A DNA stretch of 64,000 nucleotides from contig NZ_CP036261.1 in NCBI RefSeq assembly GCF_007741475.1, forward strand, positions 62,001 to 126,000, read 5' to 3'. Within the stretch, counting starts at the first letter, position 1, and every line of letters begins with the position of its first letter. A program made the position numbers and the translations under genes. The notes under the pieces are model-generated. The model had not been told where the DNA came from and made no database searches. It saw only the letters and a program-made list of their open reading frames with translations. Of this stretch, positions 1 to 9,589 are shown piece by piece. The DNA is from Rosistilla ulvae (lineage in GTDB: Bacteria > Planctomycetota > Planctomycetia > Pirellulales > Pirellulaceae).

Positions 1-156
1 ACGTTGCGCGAACAGCGTGAAATGGATGCCGAGGAGTCGGCGCAAAAAGCGGGCGTCAAAGTCCTGCTGCCCACGATGCTCCTGATTCTGCCAGCGACGT
101 TTGTCGTCTTGGCTGGGCCCGCAGCGATTGAGGTGTGCCGTGCGTTTTCCAAATAG
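1..156 (+). CDS. tadC: TadC-like Flp pilus inner-membrane protein, 3' end only
   Basis: Only the last 51 codons lie in the window, ending at TAG 154-156. They read as an acidic/basic stretch ([16 protein letters not shown]) followed by a hydrophobic segment with [20 protein letters not shown], the usual C-terminus of the type II secretion F-domain protein TadC: a KAGVK-type lead-in, then a last membrane helix ending in GPA. TadC forms, with TadB, the inner-membrane platform for Flp pilus assembly. The next gene starts inside its last codons, as expected in a tad operon. The call rests on this short tail plus the TadE/TadG-type genes behind it. Confidence 0.7.
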   Translation, partial: TLREQREMDAEESAQKAGVKVLLPTMLLILPATFVVLAGPAAIEVCRAFSK

Positions 157-604
157 AACACGAACAAAACCGGCTGATTTGCAGTCCTCGCGACGCCGAT
201 CGCCACGACATGCGGTGGCGGCGATCGAGCTTGCGATCGCTCTGCCGATGTTGATGCTGTTCACGCTCGCTTGCGCCGACCTTGGGCGTGTGATTCATCT
301 GAAGGTCGCGTTGTCCAACGCCACCCGTGTCGCTGCCGAATACGGTGCGATGCGCAAGGTAACGTCGATCAATCGCGACGAATGGACCGCGGGGATTCAA
401 CAGGCCTTCGCGTCGGATCTGCAAGCAACAGCAGCCTTCGCCGACATCGAAACCACCGTCCAGGCGGATACCGAAGAGGGTGAATTGGGTCTGTATCGCG
501 TGCGTGTCGAGTCGCAGTGTGAGTTTGTGCCGGCTGTCGATTGGCCTGGCCTCCCCTCGTCAATCGATTTGCAAGCATCCGTTGTGATGCTGCAGCTTCG
601 CTAA
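140..604 (+). CDS. TadE-family pseudopilin-like protein
   Basis: A 154-residue protein with a basic N-terminus, one hydrophobic helix at about residues 27-46 preceded by AAIE, and a small extracytoplasmic domain. This is the TadE/TadE-like layout; these minor pseudopilins are needed for Flp pilus biogenesis at the cell envelope. An upstream ATG at 101 is in frame, but GTG 140 is preferred because GAGG (130-133) lies 6 nt before it and it overlaps the tadC stop by 17 nt, typical of translational coupling. It is followed 21 nt later by a second TadE-type gene. Sequence in this family is poorly conserved, so the name rests on topology and context. Confidence 0.75.
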   Translation: MRFPNRTRTKPADLQSSRRRSPRHAVAAIELAIALPMLMLFTLACADLGRVIHLKVALSNATRVAAEYGAMRKVTSINRDEWTAGIQQAFASDLQATAAFADIETTVQADTEEGELGLYRVRVESQCEFVPAVDWPGLPSSIDLQASVVMLQLR

Positions 605-625
605 CCTTCGCTGGAGTATCGATCG

Positions 626-1087
626 ATGCACCGTAAATTAAATCGTTGTGCTGTCTCGCGTCGCCGCGGAGCCTACACATTAGAAGTCGCGATCACGATG
701 TTGATCTTCCTAGGGGCGATGCTCGCAATGTTGGAGTTTGCTCTGGTCTCGCTGCGTTACAACGCGTTGGGAGAATCGGCGCGGCGGATCGCTAGAGTTG
801 TGATCGTTCGCGGTGAACAAGCGGCTCCCGAACAGAGCGTTCTCGGGCCGGCAGCCTATGTTGGCACCGCCGATGACAGCTCCGATATCGCCGCTGCGGC
901 GCGTCAGCTGTTGGTGACGATGCCGCTGGAAGATGTCGACATTCGAGTCGAGTGGCTCGATGCGGACACGCGCGAAGGGGACCGCGTGTCGATTCAACTC
1001 TCCTACCTCCACAACCCCATCCTGCCGGGATTGCTGGGATCTGCCAAGACGCTTTCTGCGACAACTGTAACGAGGATCGTCCATTGA
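626..1087 (+). CDS. TadE/TadF-like pseudopilin
   Basis: A 153-residue protein starting at ATG 626 with GGAG at 611-614. The N-terminus RRRGAYTLEVAI resembles a prepilin peptidase site: Gly15, then Glu20 at +5, followed by a hydrophobic helix (about 21-42). The remainder is a soluble domain. It is the second TadE-type gene of the tad operon and probably forms a minor pilin pair with the gene ahead. Its stop overlaps the TTG start of the following gene (TTGA at 1084-1087), so translation is probably coupled. Whether it is TadE or TadF proper cannot be decided from the sequence alone. Confidence 0.72.
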   Translation: MHRKLNRCAVSRRRGAYTLEVAITMLIFLGAMLAMLEFALVSLRYNALGESARRIARVVIVRGEQAAPEQSVLGPAAYVGTADDSSDIAAAARQLLVTMPLEDVDIRVEWLDADTREGDRVSIQLSYLHNPILPGLLGSAKTLSATTVTRIVH

Positions 1088-2586
1088 ACACGCACGCCAA
1101 ACAACCGTCGTCTCTCCCAGCACGCCAGATCAAACCGGCGGCGCGAACGGGCAAGGTCTTCGTCTTTTTATGCGTTGCCCTGCCGGGCGTGTTTGCTGTC
1201 TTGGCCCTCGTTTTTGATGCCGGTTTAATGATGACAACCTCGCGCGACTACCAGAACACAACCGACGCAGCAGCTTATGCCGCGGCGACGTGGACGATGA
1301 TGGGAGGGGACGAGAATTCGATCAACACGATCAGCTCGGAATACGTTCAATCGCACAACGCGTTGCCCGGCGCTAATGTGACCACCAACAGTCCGCCCAG
1401 CTCGGGCCCTTACCAGGGAGTTGCAGGATTCTCCGAAGTGATCGTCCAGGGTGAGAGCCCCAGCTATTTTCTGCAGCGGTTTGCGGCAGGCGGACAGCAG
1501 TCGATTACGACCCGAGCTGTGGCGGGAACCAAAACAGCGACCTCGCCCGCGGCGATCATGCTGCTGGACGCCGATCCCGCACCGATCACCGTCGCGTCGA
1601 TCTTGAGCCTGCCGCTCTATCCGAGTCTGCTCGGCGGTCTGGAAGTCCTGGGGCTCGGCACGTTGACTGTCGACGGTGCGATCTTGAGTAACAACACATG
1701 GGGCGGTGTCGACGAATATGGCGAACAGGCGGGCGAATTCCATGGGCCTCCCTACTCGATCGCCTGCACCCCGCTTGTCCCTCTGACATGTGTTCGGTCC
1801 AGCGACATTCGCACCGCCGGCGGCGTCGATCGTCTGCTGCACTACGATGCGCTGCCGGGCCTCGATACGCTCAACTTGAGAGCCAATCGGATGCCGATGC
1901 CCGATCCGATGGGGAACCTAGCGCCGCCGTCGACAGCGTCGGATCCGGACAACGTCGAAGTCGACGATCACGGTGGGGTGATGGTCACATTAAATATCCT
2001 CAAGCCTTTCGGAACGGTTCTCAAGCCGGGCGTCTACGACTGGATCGACGTCACCGCCGGGATCGCTCGTTTTGAACCGGGCGTCTATATCATCCGCGGC
2101 AAGCACCCGATCACGGGGATCGCGCTCGGTATCACCGGCGGGATCGTGTATGCCGATGGCGTGATGTTTTATGTGACTAGCAACAGCAACTACGATCCGG
2201 CGTCCGGGCTGCCCGACGCAGTGGAGAATCGCGAGGTCGCACCGCCCAATACGATTGGCGCTCAATTGCCCAGCGTGCTGATCTCGCCGTTGCCCGGCAG
2301 CCGCCTGTCGGGACTGAACGATCCGAGCAGTCCCTACCACGGAATGCTGGTGTATCAGCGGCCACGCGATCGCCGGCCGATCACGATCCTCAGCCTGCAG
2401 ACGCTTGGCATCACCCAGTTCTCCGGAACGGTCTACTCGCGTTGGGGCCACGCGATCCTGGCGGGCAGCGGAACGTTTAATTCGTCATTTGCTGTCGGGA
2501 CCATGCGGGTCGTCACACTCGGCAATATCTCGCTGCGGCCGTCGGGATATTTCCCCGCCGCATCGGATGTGTATCTCGTCGAGTAG
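1084..2586 (+). CDS. TadG-like Flp pilus assembly protein
   Basis: A 500-residue protein with a short basic N-terminus, a membrane helix at about residues 24-44 (KVFVFLCVALPGVFAVLAL), then D-A-G and a Q-N-T-T-D-A-A-A-Y-A-A-A stretch, the signature of the TadG-like N-terminal domain (PF13400 type). The rest is a large predicted periplasmic region rich in Gly/Pro/Val with no motif I recognise; I see no clear MIDAS for a von Willebrand fold. The start is TTG at 1084, overlapping the preceding stop (TTGA), with GAGG at 1072-1075. The open frame extends back to 952, but that part overlaps a convincing gene in another frame. It is the last gene of the tad operon here and converges with the gene ending at 2617. 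Confidence 0.72.
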   Translation: MNTHAKQPSSLPARQIKPAARTGKVFVFLCVALPGVFAVLALVFDAGLMMTTSRDYQNTTDAAAYAAATWTMMGGDENSINTISSEYVQSHNALPGANVTTNSPPSSGPYQGVAGFSEVIVQGESPSYFLQRFAAGGQQSITTRAVAGTKTATSPAAIMLLDADPAPITVASILSLPLYPSLLGGLEVLGLGTLTVDGAILSNNTWGGVDEYGEQAGEFHGPPYSIACTPLVPLTCVRSSDIRTAGGVDRLLHYDALPGLDTLNLRANRMPMPDPMGNLAPPSTASDPDNVEVDDHGGVMVTLNILKPFGTVLKPGVYDWIDVTAGIARFEPGVYIIRGKHPITGIALGITGGIVYADGVMFYVTSNSNYDPASGLPDAVENREVAPPNTIGAQLPSVLISPLPGSRLSGLNDPSSPYHGMLVYQRPRDRRPITILSLQTLGITQFSGTVYSRWGHAILAGSGTFNSSFAVGTMRVVTLGNISLRPSGYFPAASDVYLVE

Positions 2587-2616
2587 CGTTTCGCAAATCG
2601 AATCGCTACGCGTGCA

Positions 2617-4491
2617 CTATTCCTGCGTCGCGTAGCGTATCGTTTGCAATTCGTCGACCTTCACGTCGTCCAGCAGGCTCTTCGTCCCGTCGCTCCACTG
2701 GACCTCCAGGCTGTCGATCTGCTTCGCATCGCCGAAGCCAAAGGTCAGCGGCAGTTCCACCTGAGTCAGATAGCTGCGCGTCGGCATCACTTGTTGGCGA
2801 TAGGTTTTGTCTCCGGCGGTCACTTCGACCCACGAACCGATCGCATCGCGGTTGATCTGTTTGCCATCGCCGACCAATCGAACTCGCAGCCCGTGACGAC
2901 CGAGTTGTTGATCGTTGCGAAGCAGCCGCGGCGCACTGCCGACAGCGGTGACCAACACGTCTTGATCTCCATCGCGATCGTAATCCAGATACGCCACCGC
3001 GCGACCAACCATCGGCGCGACAAGATCCTCGCCACAGTGTGCCGGATCGACGGCGACAAACTCGGTATCGCTCAACGGCCCCGCGTTCCAGAACAGCTGC
3101 GGCGGCTGGGCGTAATGTTGACTCGGCTGCACCCGATTGATGTCCTCTTCCAAATGCCCGTTGGCACACATCAGATCCAACCGCCCGTCCAGATCGTAAT
3201 CGAGATAACAGACTCCAAAGGTCAACTGCAGCCGCGTGTTGGGGCCCAGCCCGGTCGAGATCGCTTCGTCGGTGAACTGCATCTGCCCGCGCCGCGAGAC
3301 ATACATCGCCGTCATCTCATTGGCGAAGTTGCCGATTGCGATCCCCATCGAATCGCTGCCGCGGATCGCTGCGACGTCGATTCCCATCGCCCCGCGAGCG
3401 TTTCCCGACGGATCGAACGCGATCCCCGCTGGGACTCCAAATTCCAGGAACGTTCCCTTCCCGGTGTTCTTGAAGATCAGATTTTGCACGGTGTCGTTGG
3501 CGACCAGGATGTCGATCCATCCATCTTCGTCGATGTCACAAAACGTCAGCCCCAACGATTTTGCGAGCGGCACGTTGGTCAACGGGTTTTTGACCTGCAG
3601 CCCCGCCTGGGCCGTGACATCGGTGAAGAGGCCGTCGCCATCGTTGCGGTACAGATACGGAAACGTCCCCTCAAAATTCTGAGGGCGTCCATACGCGCGG
3701 CCGCCGCCGACCAATTGGAAGTTCTGGGCGAGGTCGTATTCCTTGTTCCAGCGGACGTAATTGCAGACGAACAGATCGAGATCGCCGTCGTTGTCAAAGT
3801 CGAACCATCCGCATCCGCTGCTCCAATCGGTCTCCTCTCCCGCAGTCTTCGACGACTCGCTGACATCGGCGAACTTCCCATCGCCGAGATTGTGGAACAG
3901 ATGATTCGCCCCGACGGCGGAGACAAAAACATCGACGCGGCCATCGTTGTCGTAGTCTCCCACGGCGGCTCCCATCGCGTAGATCGAGACATCCAGTCCC
4001 GAACCCTGCGTGACGTCGGTGAACTTGCCGTCGTCGTTGCGGTAGAGCGCCAGTTGTTGCGATTGGTCGGGGAGTGGTGCGTCCCAGGGCCAGTTCTTGG
4101 AATTCAGAAACAAGATGTCCTGATCGCCATCGTCGTCGAAGTCGAAGACTGCAACGCCACCTCCCATCGTTTCGGGCAACAGCTTCGCCCCGGTCGCTCC
4201 ACGGTTGTGAACGAATTCAATTCCCGCTGCTTTGGTCACATCGGTGAACTTCACATCGGGAGGTTGCACCGTCGCAACCTGGCGGACGGCGACGGATGCC
4301 AGTTCGGTCTGCTGCGTGGGAGCTGCCGGCTTGGGGCGATTGAACCAGTAGATCGCGCCGCCGCCGATTACCAGGCCGACAATAATCGCGGCCAGCGACC
4401 AGCGAAACGCGGTTCCGATCACTGCATCGTCCTGTTCGACCGACTCCTGCGGATCGGGACGCTTCGTTTTATCGATTGTCTTTTTTGCCAT
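2617..4491 (-). CDS. FG-GAP/VCBS repeat protein with ASPIC/UnbV C-terminal domain
   Basis: A 624-residue protein with a cytoplasmic basic/acidic N-terminus, one membrane helix (about 31-50) and a large exported part. The latter has repeated Ca-binding FG-GAP motifs of the DFDDDGDQDILF, DYDNDGRVDVFV, DFDNDGDLDLFV, DIDEDGWIDILV and DYDLDGRLDLMC type, and a C-terminal ASPIC/UnbV region (QVMPTRSYLTQ ... FGFGDAKQIDSLEVQWSDG). The fold is an integrin-like beta-propeller anchored to the membrane. It lies 50 nt downstream of the pentahaem cytochrome gene on the same strand. This CRTAC1-type protein with a multihaem cytochrome is a recurring Planctomycete pairing. Function is unknown; an extracytoplasmic redox or binding partner is an inference. 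Confidence 0.85.
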   Translation of the reverse strand: MAKKTIDKTKRPDPQESVEQDDAVIGTAFRWSLAAIIVGLVIGGGAIYWFNRPKPAAPTQQTELASVAVRQVATVQPPDVKFTDVTKAAGIEFVHNRGATGAKLLPETMGGGVAVFDFDDDGDQDILFLNSKNWPWDAPLPDQSQQLALYRNDDGKFTDVTQGSGLDVSIYAMGAAVGDYDNDGRVDVFVSAVGANHLFHNLGDGKFADVSESSKTAGEETDWSSGCGWFDFDNDGDLDLFVCNYVRWNKEYDLAQNFQLVGGGRAYGRPQNFEGTFPYLYRNDGDGLFTDVTAQAGLQVKNPLTNVPLAKSLGLTFCDIDEDGWIDILVANDTVQNLIFKNTGKGTFLEFGVPAGIAFDPSGNARGAMGIDVAAIRGSDSMGIAIGNFANEMTAMYVSRRGQMQFTDEAISTGLGPNTRLQLTFGVCYLDYDLDGRLDLMCANGHLEEDINRVQPSQHYAQPPQLFWNAGPLSDTEFVAVDPAHCGEDLVAPMVGRAVAYLDYDRDGDQDVLVTAVGSAPRLLRNDQQLGRHGLRVRLVGDGKQINRDAIGSWVEVTAGDKTYRQQVMPTRSYLTQVELPLTFGFGDAKQIDSLEVQWSDGTKSLLDDVKVDELQTIRYATQE

Positions 4492-4541
4492 CGTGCTTGC
4501 TTTAGTTTGTTACTTGATTTGTCTGCTGCCAAGATCGCGAA

Positions 4542-7388
4542 TCACTGCGGTAATTCGGGAGCCCCGGCCCGCTGCAACGGATAACGAACGACATCTTCCG
4601 CCGCATGATTCGCCGCCGGATACTTTTCACGCGCCAACCGAATCGCTCGTCCCTTGGCGTTATCGTCCGGCTTGTAGCTTTGATGAAACTGTTGGTGCTG
4701 CGCCGACGCTTCGGAATCGCCGATCCGCTCGTACAACAGTTGCAGGTTATAGTGTGCCGTGACGTTGTCGGGATCGATCTCCAGCGTCTCTTGGAACCGT
4801 GCGATCGCATCGTTCCAGTGCGCCAACGCCTCTTCTTCGCGTTGTTGCCGCGCCCGTTGATTACCGAGTTCAAACAACGTCTGACCGGTCAAGTTGATGA
4901 CTTCGTAATCGAGGCCGAAGTCGAACCCGCGGGCTTGCATTTCGGGAGTGTTATCCTCCAAGACGCTGTTCAAATTCTGAACGGCTTCGACCAGCCGACC
5001 CTGCTGGGCGTTGATCGATCCAGACAACCAAGCCCAGCTCCAACGCGGATATCCCTTCTGGTCAGCGTAGGTTTGAGCACGCGTCAGGGCGGCGACCGCA
5101 TCATCCAAGCGGCCTTCGGCATTGTAGACGCGAGCCAGGTTTAGCGGACCATCCCAGCGATCGAAGGTCTCGACTTGCAGGAACGCTTCTTCCGCCTGCC
5201 GCAACGCATTTTTCCCCTTCAACAACTGGCCGATGCCATAATCGTTCCAGCGTTGCCAAACGGGAATCTCCGAATCCGCATTGGTCACCGATTTGTCGAC
5301 GCCCGCGACGGGGAACTCGATCTCGTCGACCGCCAACGTCGTGATCGGCAGCTCGTTGACGTAGGTCTCTCCCGGCCGATGGCCACGGATCGTCTGCCCT
5401 AGCTCTTGATTTCGATCGGCGACAAATTGCATGTACCGCTGGTCGAACTTGCGATACTGCAACTTCACCTCGACGCGAACCGTATCCTCAAGATCTTCGG
5501 GAAGGTCCAAAAGGTATTGCACCGTCTGCCCCGCACCGGGCGGAATCTGGTGGTTGTACAGCGGAGTAAAGATGTTTTCGGGATTGCGGCGATCGATCCG
5601 GTTGCCATCTTTGTCGAGCATGAAGACGTTGACAAAGTGCGACCACGGATCGACTTCTTTGGTCTCTTCGCTCAATCCTCCGCTGCGTCCGATCACGCGG
5701 TCGCCGCTGCGGACGGTGACGTCCAACCAGATCTCGTTTGAATCGGCAGTCCCCTGCGAAAACAGATGCCCCATCTTCAGCGTTCGGATCACCGTTTCCA
5801 ACAGGTACGATTTGCCTGGATCCAGCGTCGGCACGTCGGGACCCAGCGGCGCCGTCTGCGACCCATCGACCTCTCCCGAATCGCGGATCCCAAAAATGTC
5901 GACTCGCATCACCCCCTGCAGATAATCCTGATGAGCTTTGATCACCTCGTCACGATCTCTCAGCCAAGCGATCCCCGTGTTGGCCGAAGGGAACAGATGA
6001 TCGTGAACGCTCATCGCCGTCGCCGCGTCAAACCGCTGGGCTCCGAAATCGTTCGATTCGACAAGCGGCATGTGGCATCGATTGCAGTTCTCTTCCGCTT
6101 TCGGTGGGTAATAAAAACTGCGAGCCCCATGCCCCGAAACGCCGCTTAGTAGGTACGGATCGTAGTGGTTCTGGCCCCGCAAGAAGTCCTTGTAGTGGTT
6201 GAGTGCTCGCGGCAGATGGACCTTGTGGCACGTCGAACAGAACTCCGCCGTTTTGTGCAGCGGCTTCATAAACGTCTTCTTGTGAAACGCCGGCTTGGCT
6301 TTGACCAATTGCTGATTCACCCACTGCAGGACCGCGTTGTCGCTGAACGCAAACGGATAGTGCAGCGGTTCCTCGATCGTGTAGTCGGCGTTGCCGCGCG
6401 GGCTGTTGACGTGCGTGATCGCATGGCAGACCGTACAAGTGATCCCGGCGTTTGAGGTCTCGTGCCCCAGCAGGTCGAAGTTCGGATCGTCGAACGCTCC
6501 GGAAAAGAAGGGGACCGGATCGTGGCAACCGGCGCACCAACGGGCTGCTTGGACATTCCCGTCCCGCTTCATCGCGACGTTCCGGGTTTCCGAGACGCTC
6601 GCCAAATATGGCGGATTGTTGAACGAACTGAAACGATGCACGCTGTCGCTCCACTGAGCGTGCACGTCGGCGTGGCACTTGATGCAATACTGATCGTTCA
6701 TCATCGCATCGGCAGGGATAAAGTCACCGGTCGAGGTTCGCGCCAGCGATGGCTCGAAGTACTGCACGCCCGAATCGGGGCCGATCGAATTCCATTGCCG
6801 CGGGTCTTGAGTTTGAAAGGCGACAAGCGTCAAAACACCAGCCGCACCGACGCTGGTAAACGCCATTCCCGCTCGCCATTTGATCCGCGGTCCGACCAGT
6901 CGATGCAGCCAGTACAGCCATCCGGCGATCAGCGGACATGCGACGTGCATCCAGTAGACGGTGCTGCGGAGCGCCGGTTGCCGCAGGTCGATCCCCAACG
7001 CTCGGGTCAGCATCAACCCGCTGACCAACACCAGAATGCTGATCGCAAACAACGCGTAACCGATCCGCACCGCGCGGCGATTGCGGCGGTCTTTGCTGTT
7101 GATCAGATGGATCACACCAAACACGATCAACGGGACGACTAACAACAGGCCCAGCACCAGATGCGCCAAGAACATGTATTGGTAATAGTAGTCCTGGTAC
7201 GTCTCCCCCTTCACCCATTCCAGAAAGGTGATGATCGATAGGTAAGCCGAATTGGCAAACAGCAGCGAGACGATCGCCAAGACGACGTGCAGCAGTTTCC
7301 GCAGCCGCGGGCCGACGGCGCGGACCGGTTTTTTGATCGGAGCGGTTGGTTGCGGCACGCTGCCGCCGGGCGAAGTTGCTTCGGACAT
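4542..7388 (-). CDS. membrane pentahaem cytochrome c with C-terminal TPR region
   Basis: A 948-residue protein. About five hydrophobic helices occupy residues 32-192, with histidines in them (H34, H76, H94, H148, H161), like a cytochrome b561-type anchor. Then come five CXXCH haem c sites: CIKCH 235-239, CAGCH 285-289, CTVCH 318-322, CSTCH 384-388 and CNRCH 435-439. After a beta-rich middle, the last ~280 residues are TPR-like (ALRQAEEAFLQVE, LNLARVYNAEGRLDDAVAAL, DPDNVTAHYNLQLLYERIGD). Haem attachment implies the middle part faces the periplasm or paryphoplasm. It is the first gene of a two-gene operon with the FG-GAP protein. An electron-transfer role is likely; donor and acceptor cannot be told. 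Confidence 0.85.
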   Translation of the reverse strand: MSEATSPGGSVPQPTAPIKKPVRAVGPRLRKLLHVVLAIVSLLFANSAYLSIITFLEWVKGETYQDYYYQYMFLAHLVLGLLLVVPLIVFGVIHLINSKDRRNRRAVRIGYALFAISILVLVSGLMLTRALGIDLRQPALRSTVYWMHVACPLIAGWLYWLHRLVGPRIKWRAGMAFTSVGAAGVLTLVAFQTQDPRQWNSIGPDSGVQYFEPSLARTSTGDFIPADAMMNDQYCIKCHADVHAQWSDSVHRFSSFNNPPYLASVSETRNVAMKRDGNVQAARWCAGCHDPVPFFSGAFDDPNFDLLGHETSNAGITCTVCHAITHVNSPRGNADYTIEEPLHYPFAFSDNAVLQWVNQQLVKAKPAFHKKTFMKPLHKTAEFCSTCHKVHLPRALNHYKDFLRGQNHYDPYLLSGVSGHGARSFYYPPKAEENCNRCHMPLVESNDFGAQRFDAATAMSVHDHLFPSANTGIAWLRDRDEVIKAHQDYLQGVMRVDIFGIRDSGEVDGSQTAPLGPDVPTLDPGKSYLLETVIRTLKMGHLFSQGTADSNEIWLDVTVRSGDRVIGRSGGLSEETKEVDPWSHFVNVFMLDKDGNRIDRRNPENIFTPLYNHQIPPGAGQTVQYLLDLPEDLEDTVRVEVKLQYRKFDQRYMQFVADRNQELGQTIRGHRPGETYVNELPITTLAVDEIEFPVAGVDKSVTNADSEIPVWQRWNDYGIGQLLKGKNALRQAEEAFLQVETFDRWDGPLNLARVYNAEGRLDDAVAALTRAQTYADQKGYPRWSWAWLSGSINAQQGRLVEAVQNLNSVLEDNTPEMQARGFDFGLDYEVINLTGQTLFELGNQRARQQREEEALAHWNDAIARFQETLEIDPDNVTAHYNLQLLYERIGDSEASAQHQQFHQSYKPDDNAKGRAIRLAREKYPAANHAAEDVVRYPLQRAGAPELPQ

Positions 7389-7634
7389 GAGGGATCTCGA
7401 GATGGGGGAACGCTAGCGAAGAAGGCGAAGCGATCACGCGCGATCTATGCCCGATTCGACTCGGCGTTCCGCTTCGCTTCAGCGATTGCGGGGGGCGGAG
7501 TCGCAGCAGAAGTGAATCGGTCCAAAAGACCAACTCACGACCAACGTTCTCAGGTTTGCCCACCGATACCATTGCAGTGGAACCGGCAGACTCAAAAGGC
7601 CTGGGAAACGTTACTGGATAACGCGTGAGATGCG

Positions 7635-8099
7635 CTACCCGCGAGGCGGCCGTTGGATGCCCAAAGAGAACCCGTCGCAAGGACGAAGCGACGACATGGC
7701 GGTGAGGGAAGATGCGTCGATCATTCCCGGAAGCAAATAGGCAGCGTCGATCCCCAATTGCTGAGAATCTCGCTCGGATGTTGGTGCGGGAGCCGTCGGG
7801 AGACTCGGCAGACCAGGAGCCGCTTGGCACTGGGGCCCTCGACAATCGCAAGGTCGCAGCGGCGAACGGTTTGATGAAAAAGAACCGTCGCTGGGCGAGT
7901 GGTTTGATGCGTCGCGAACCGCAAACTTCAAAGTGTGCTGGAGCGGAACCGATCCCATCGCATGAAGACCGCTGGAATGCGATGGCAGCGGATTGGCCAG
8001 CCAGTCTCCGCAGCTAGCCCACGCCGATTCGCTCATTGCCATACCGGCAACGACCGCGACGATCAGACAGCGAAGAGTGACAAGACGCAACACGATCAA
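7635..8099 (-). CDS. small secreted Cys/Pro-rich protein of unknown function
   Basis: A 154-residue protein with a clear signal peptide: basic start, hydrophobic core VTLRCLIVAVVAGMAM, and an ASC cleavage region near residue 29. The mature part begins CGDWLANP and has a Cys motif (CDCRGPQC) followed by a Pro/Ser-rich segment. I recognise this shape (CGDWLA...CxGPxC) from small exported Planctomycete proteins but know no function for it. It runs divergently from fhcB, with about 150 nt between them, and is in tandem with the cytochrome gene. The 246 nt between 7389 and 7634 hold no further gene. Coding status is supported by the signal peptide but is not certain. Confidence 0.55.
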   Translation of the reverse strand: MIVLRLVTLRCLIVAVVAGMAMSESAWASCGDWLANPLPSHSSGLHAMGSVPLQHTLKFAVRDASNHSPSDGSFSSNRSPLRPCDCRGPQCQAAPGLPSLPTAPAPTSERDSQQLGIDAAYLLPGMIDASSLTAMSSLRPCDGFSLGIQRPPRG

Positions 8100-8248
8100 C
8101 GGATCTCGGGAGAAGAGAATGAACCCGGCATACCTAAACTGAGGAAACCAGACTAGCGTCGCTGACGCGGGGTGTCAATTTTCGATATTCTTAGTTGAAC
8201 GGTCGTCCATTCGTTTGTTGATCCGCCTAGCCACGCAGGAGTTGCCGC

Positions 8249-9589
8249 TTGTCCGAAACCTGGAATCACGTCGCCTGTCCGGGTTGCAGTTGTCTCTGCG
8301 ATGATCTTTCCGTGCAGTTCGACGGCGATCGGCTTTTGTCGTTCGAACCGGCTTGCCCGCGTGGGGAGCAGTGGTTTCGCACGCGGTGCGAATCGTCGCC
8401 CCGCGGGCCGCAGGTCGCCGGAGTCACTGTCGACTACGATTCCGCCATCGCCGTGGCGGTCGAGATCCTTCGCGCGGCGGACTACCCGCTGATCTATGGA
8501 CTTTCCCAAAGTGCGACGCCCGGTCAACGCGCGGCGATCGCTCTGGCAGATGCTTTGAGCGGCGTTGCCGATACGACCGCTTCGTTGGACCACTCCGCAG
8601 CGATCATGGCATTGCAGGAGTTTGGCGAAGTGACCTGCACGCTGGGCGAGATCCGCAATCGCGCCGATCTTGTCATCTTCTGGGGCTGCGATCCGGCGAG
8701 CTCCCATCCGCGACATGCGGAGCGTTATTCGATTCATCCCCGCGGCCGTTGGTTGCCCGGCGGGCGAGACGACCGCACGGTGGTGATGATCGGAACCGCG
8801 GGGCAAGTCGAACAATGCCGATTGGACGCCGAGGGAACGACGCCGGACATCACGATTGCGATCCAGCCGGGGCAAGATTTTGAGACCCTTTCCCTACTGC
8901 GACGGCTCGTCCGCGGAGACCACGTGGCCGATGTCCCGGCACCGCTGGGACAACTGGTTCCGCTGATGAAAGGCTGCAAATATGGCGCCTTCTTTTATGG
9001 ACTAGGACTTGGCAGTGGCGACGACAGCGAATCCTCGGCGGCAGCGCCGATCGATCACGTGAACGTCGCGGCACTGCTGCAATTGGTCGCCGAACTCAAT
9101 GCATTCGCGAGAATTACGGCCCGACGGATGGGGCGGCACGGGGAGGTTTCGGGAGCGGATAACGTTCTCTGTTGGCAGACCGGATATCCATTTGCCGTCG
9201 ATTTCTCTTGCGGTTACCCGCGTCACAATCCGAGCGAGTTCTCTGCGGATGGACTGCTGGCGCGAGGCGATGTCGACGCGGCGGTCTTGGTGGGGGCCGA
9301 AACGATTCCTCGGTTCTCCGCGGCCGCACGAAAACATCTGGAATCGATCCCGACCATTCTGTTGGACCATCCCGCTGCCCAATTGCCGTTCCAGTCGACG
9401 GTCGAATTCAGCACCGCCGTCTACGGTCTACACGCATCCGGAACGACCTTTCGAATGGACAACGTGCCGCTCGCCCTGCACGCGATGGTGCCGACGAAGC
9501 TGCCAACCGATGCCGACGTGCTGACCGATCTGATGAATGGTCTGGCAATAGAAGCAGGCATCGGATCCCGCAGGGATCCCAGACGGTAG
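8249..9589 (+). CDS. fhcB: formylmethanofuran dehydrogenase subunit B-like (FhcB)
   Basis: A 446-residue protein with an N-terminal CPGCSCLCDD cluster (residues 10-19) and the Fwd/FhcB pattern of a molybdopterin-oxidoreductase fold that lacks a full cofactor set (PLIYGLSQSATPGQRAA, LVIFWGCDPASSHPRHAERY). In methylotrophs and Planctomycetes it is part of the formyltransferase/hydrolase complex that turns formyl-H4MPT into formate. TTG 8249 is taken as start because AGGAG (8237-8241) sits 7 nt upstream. No other fhc gene is adjacent, so the complex must be encoded elsewhere. The last codons (GSRRDPRR) run into an interspersed repeat, so the native C-terminus may have been replaced. Confidence 0.8.
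   Translation: MSETWNHVACPGCSCLCDDLSVQFDGDRLLSFEPACPRGEQWFRTRCESSPRGPQVAGVTVDYDSAIAVAVEILRAADYPLIYGLSQSATPGQRAAIALADALSGVADTTASLDHSAAIMALQEFGEVTCTLGEIRNRADLVIFWGCDPASSHPRHAERYSIHPRGRWLPGGRDDRTVVMIGTAGQVEQCRLDAEGTTPDITIAIQPGQDFETLSLLRRLVRGDHVADVPAPLGQLVPLMKGCKYGAFFYGLGLGSGDDSESSAAAPIDHVNVAALLQLVAELNAFARITARRMGRHGEVSGADNVLCWQTGYPFAVDFSCGYPRHNPSEFSADGLLARGDVDAAVLVGAETIPRFSAAARKHLESIPTILLDHPAAQLPFQSTVEFSTAVYGLHASGTTFRMDNVPLALHAMVPTKLPTDADVLTDLMNGLAIEAGIGSRRDPRR

Noticed and set aside
2644-4584. 646-codon open frame on the plus strand
   Set aside because: It lies antisense to the FG-GAP gene whose family repeats are unmistakable; the long frame is a by-product of high GC and codon bias.
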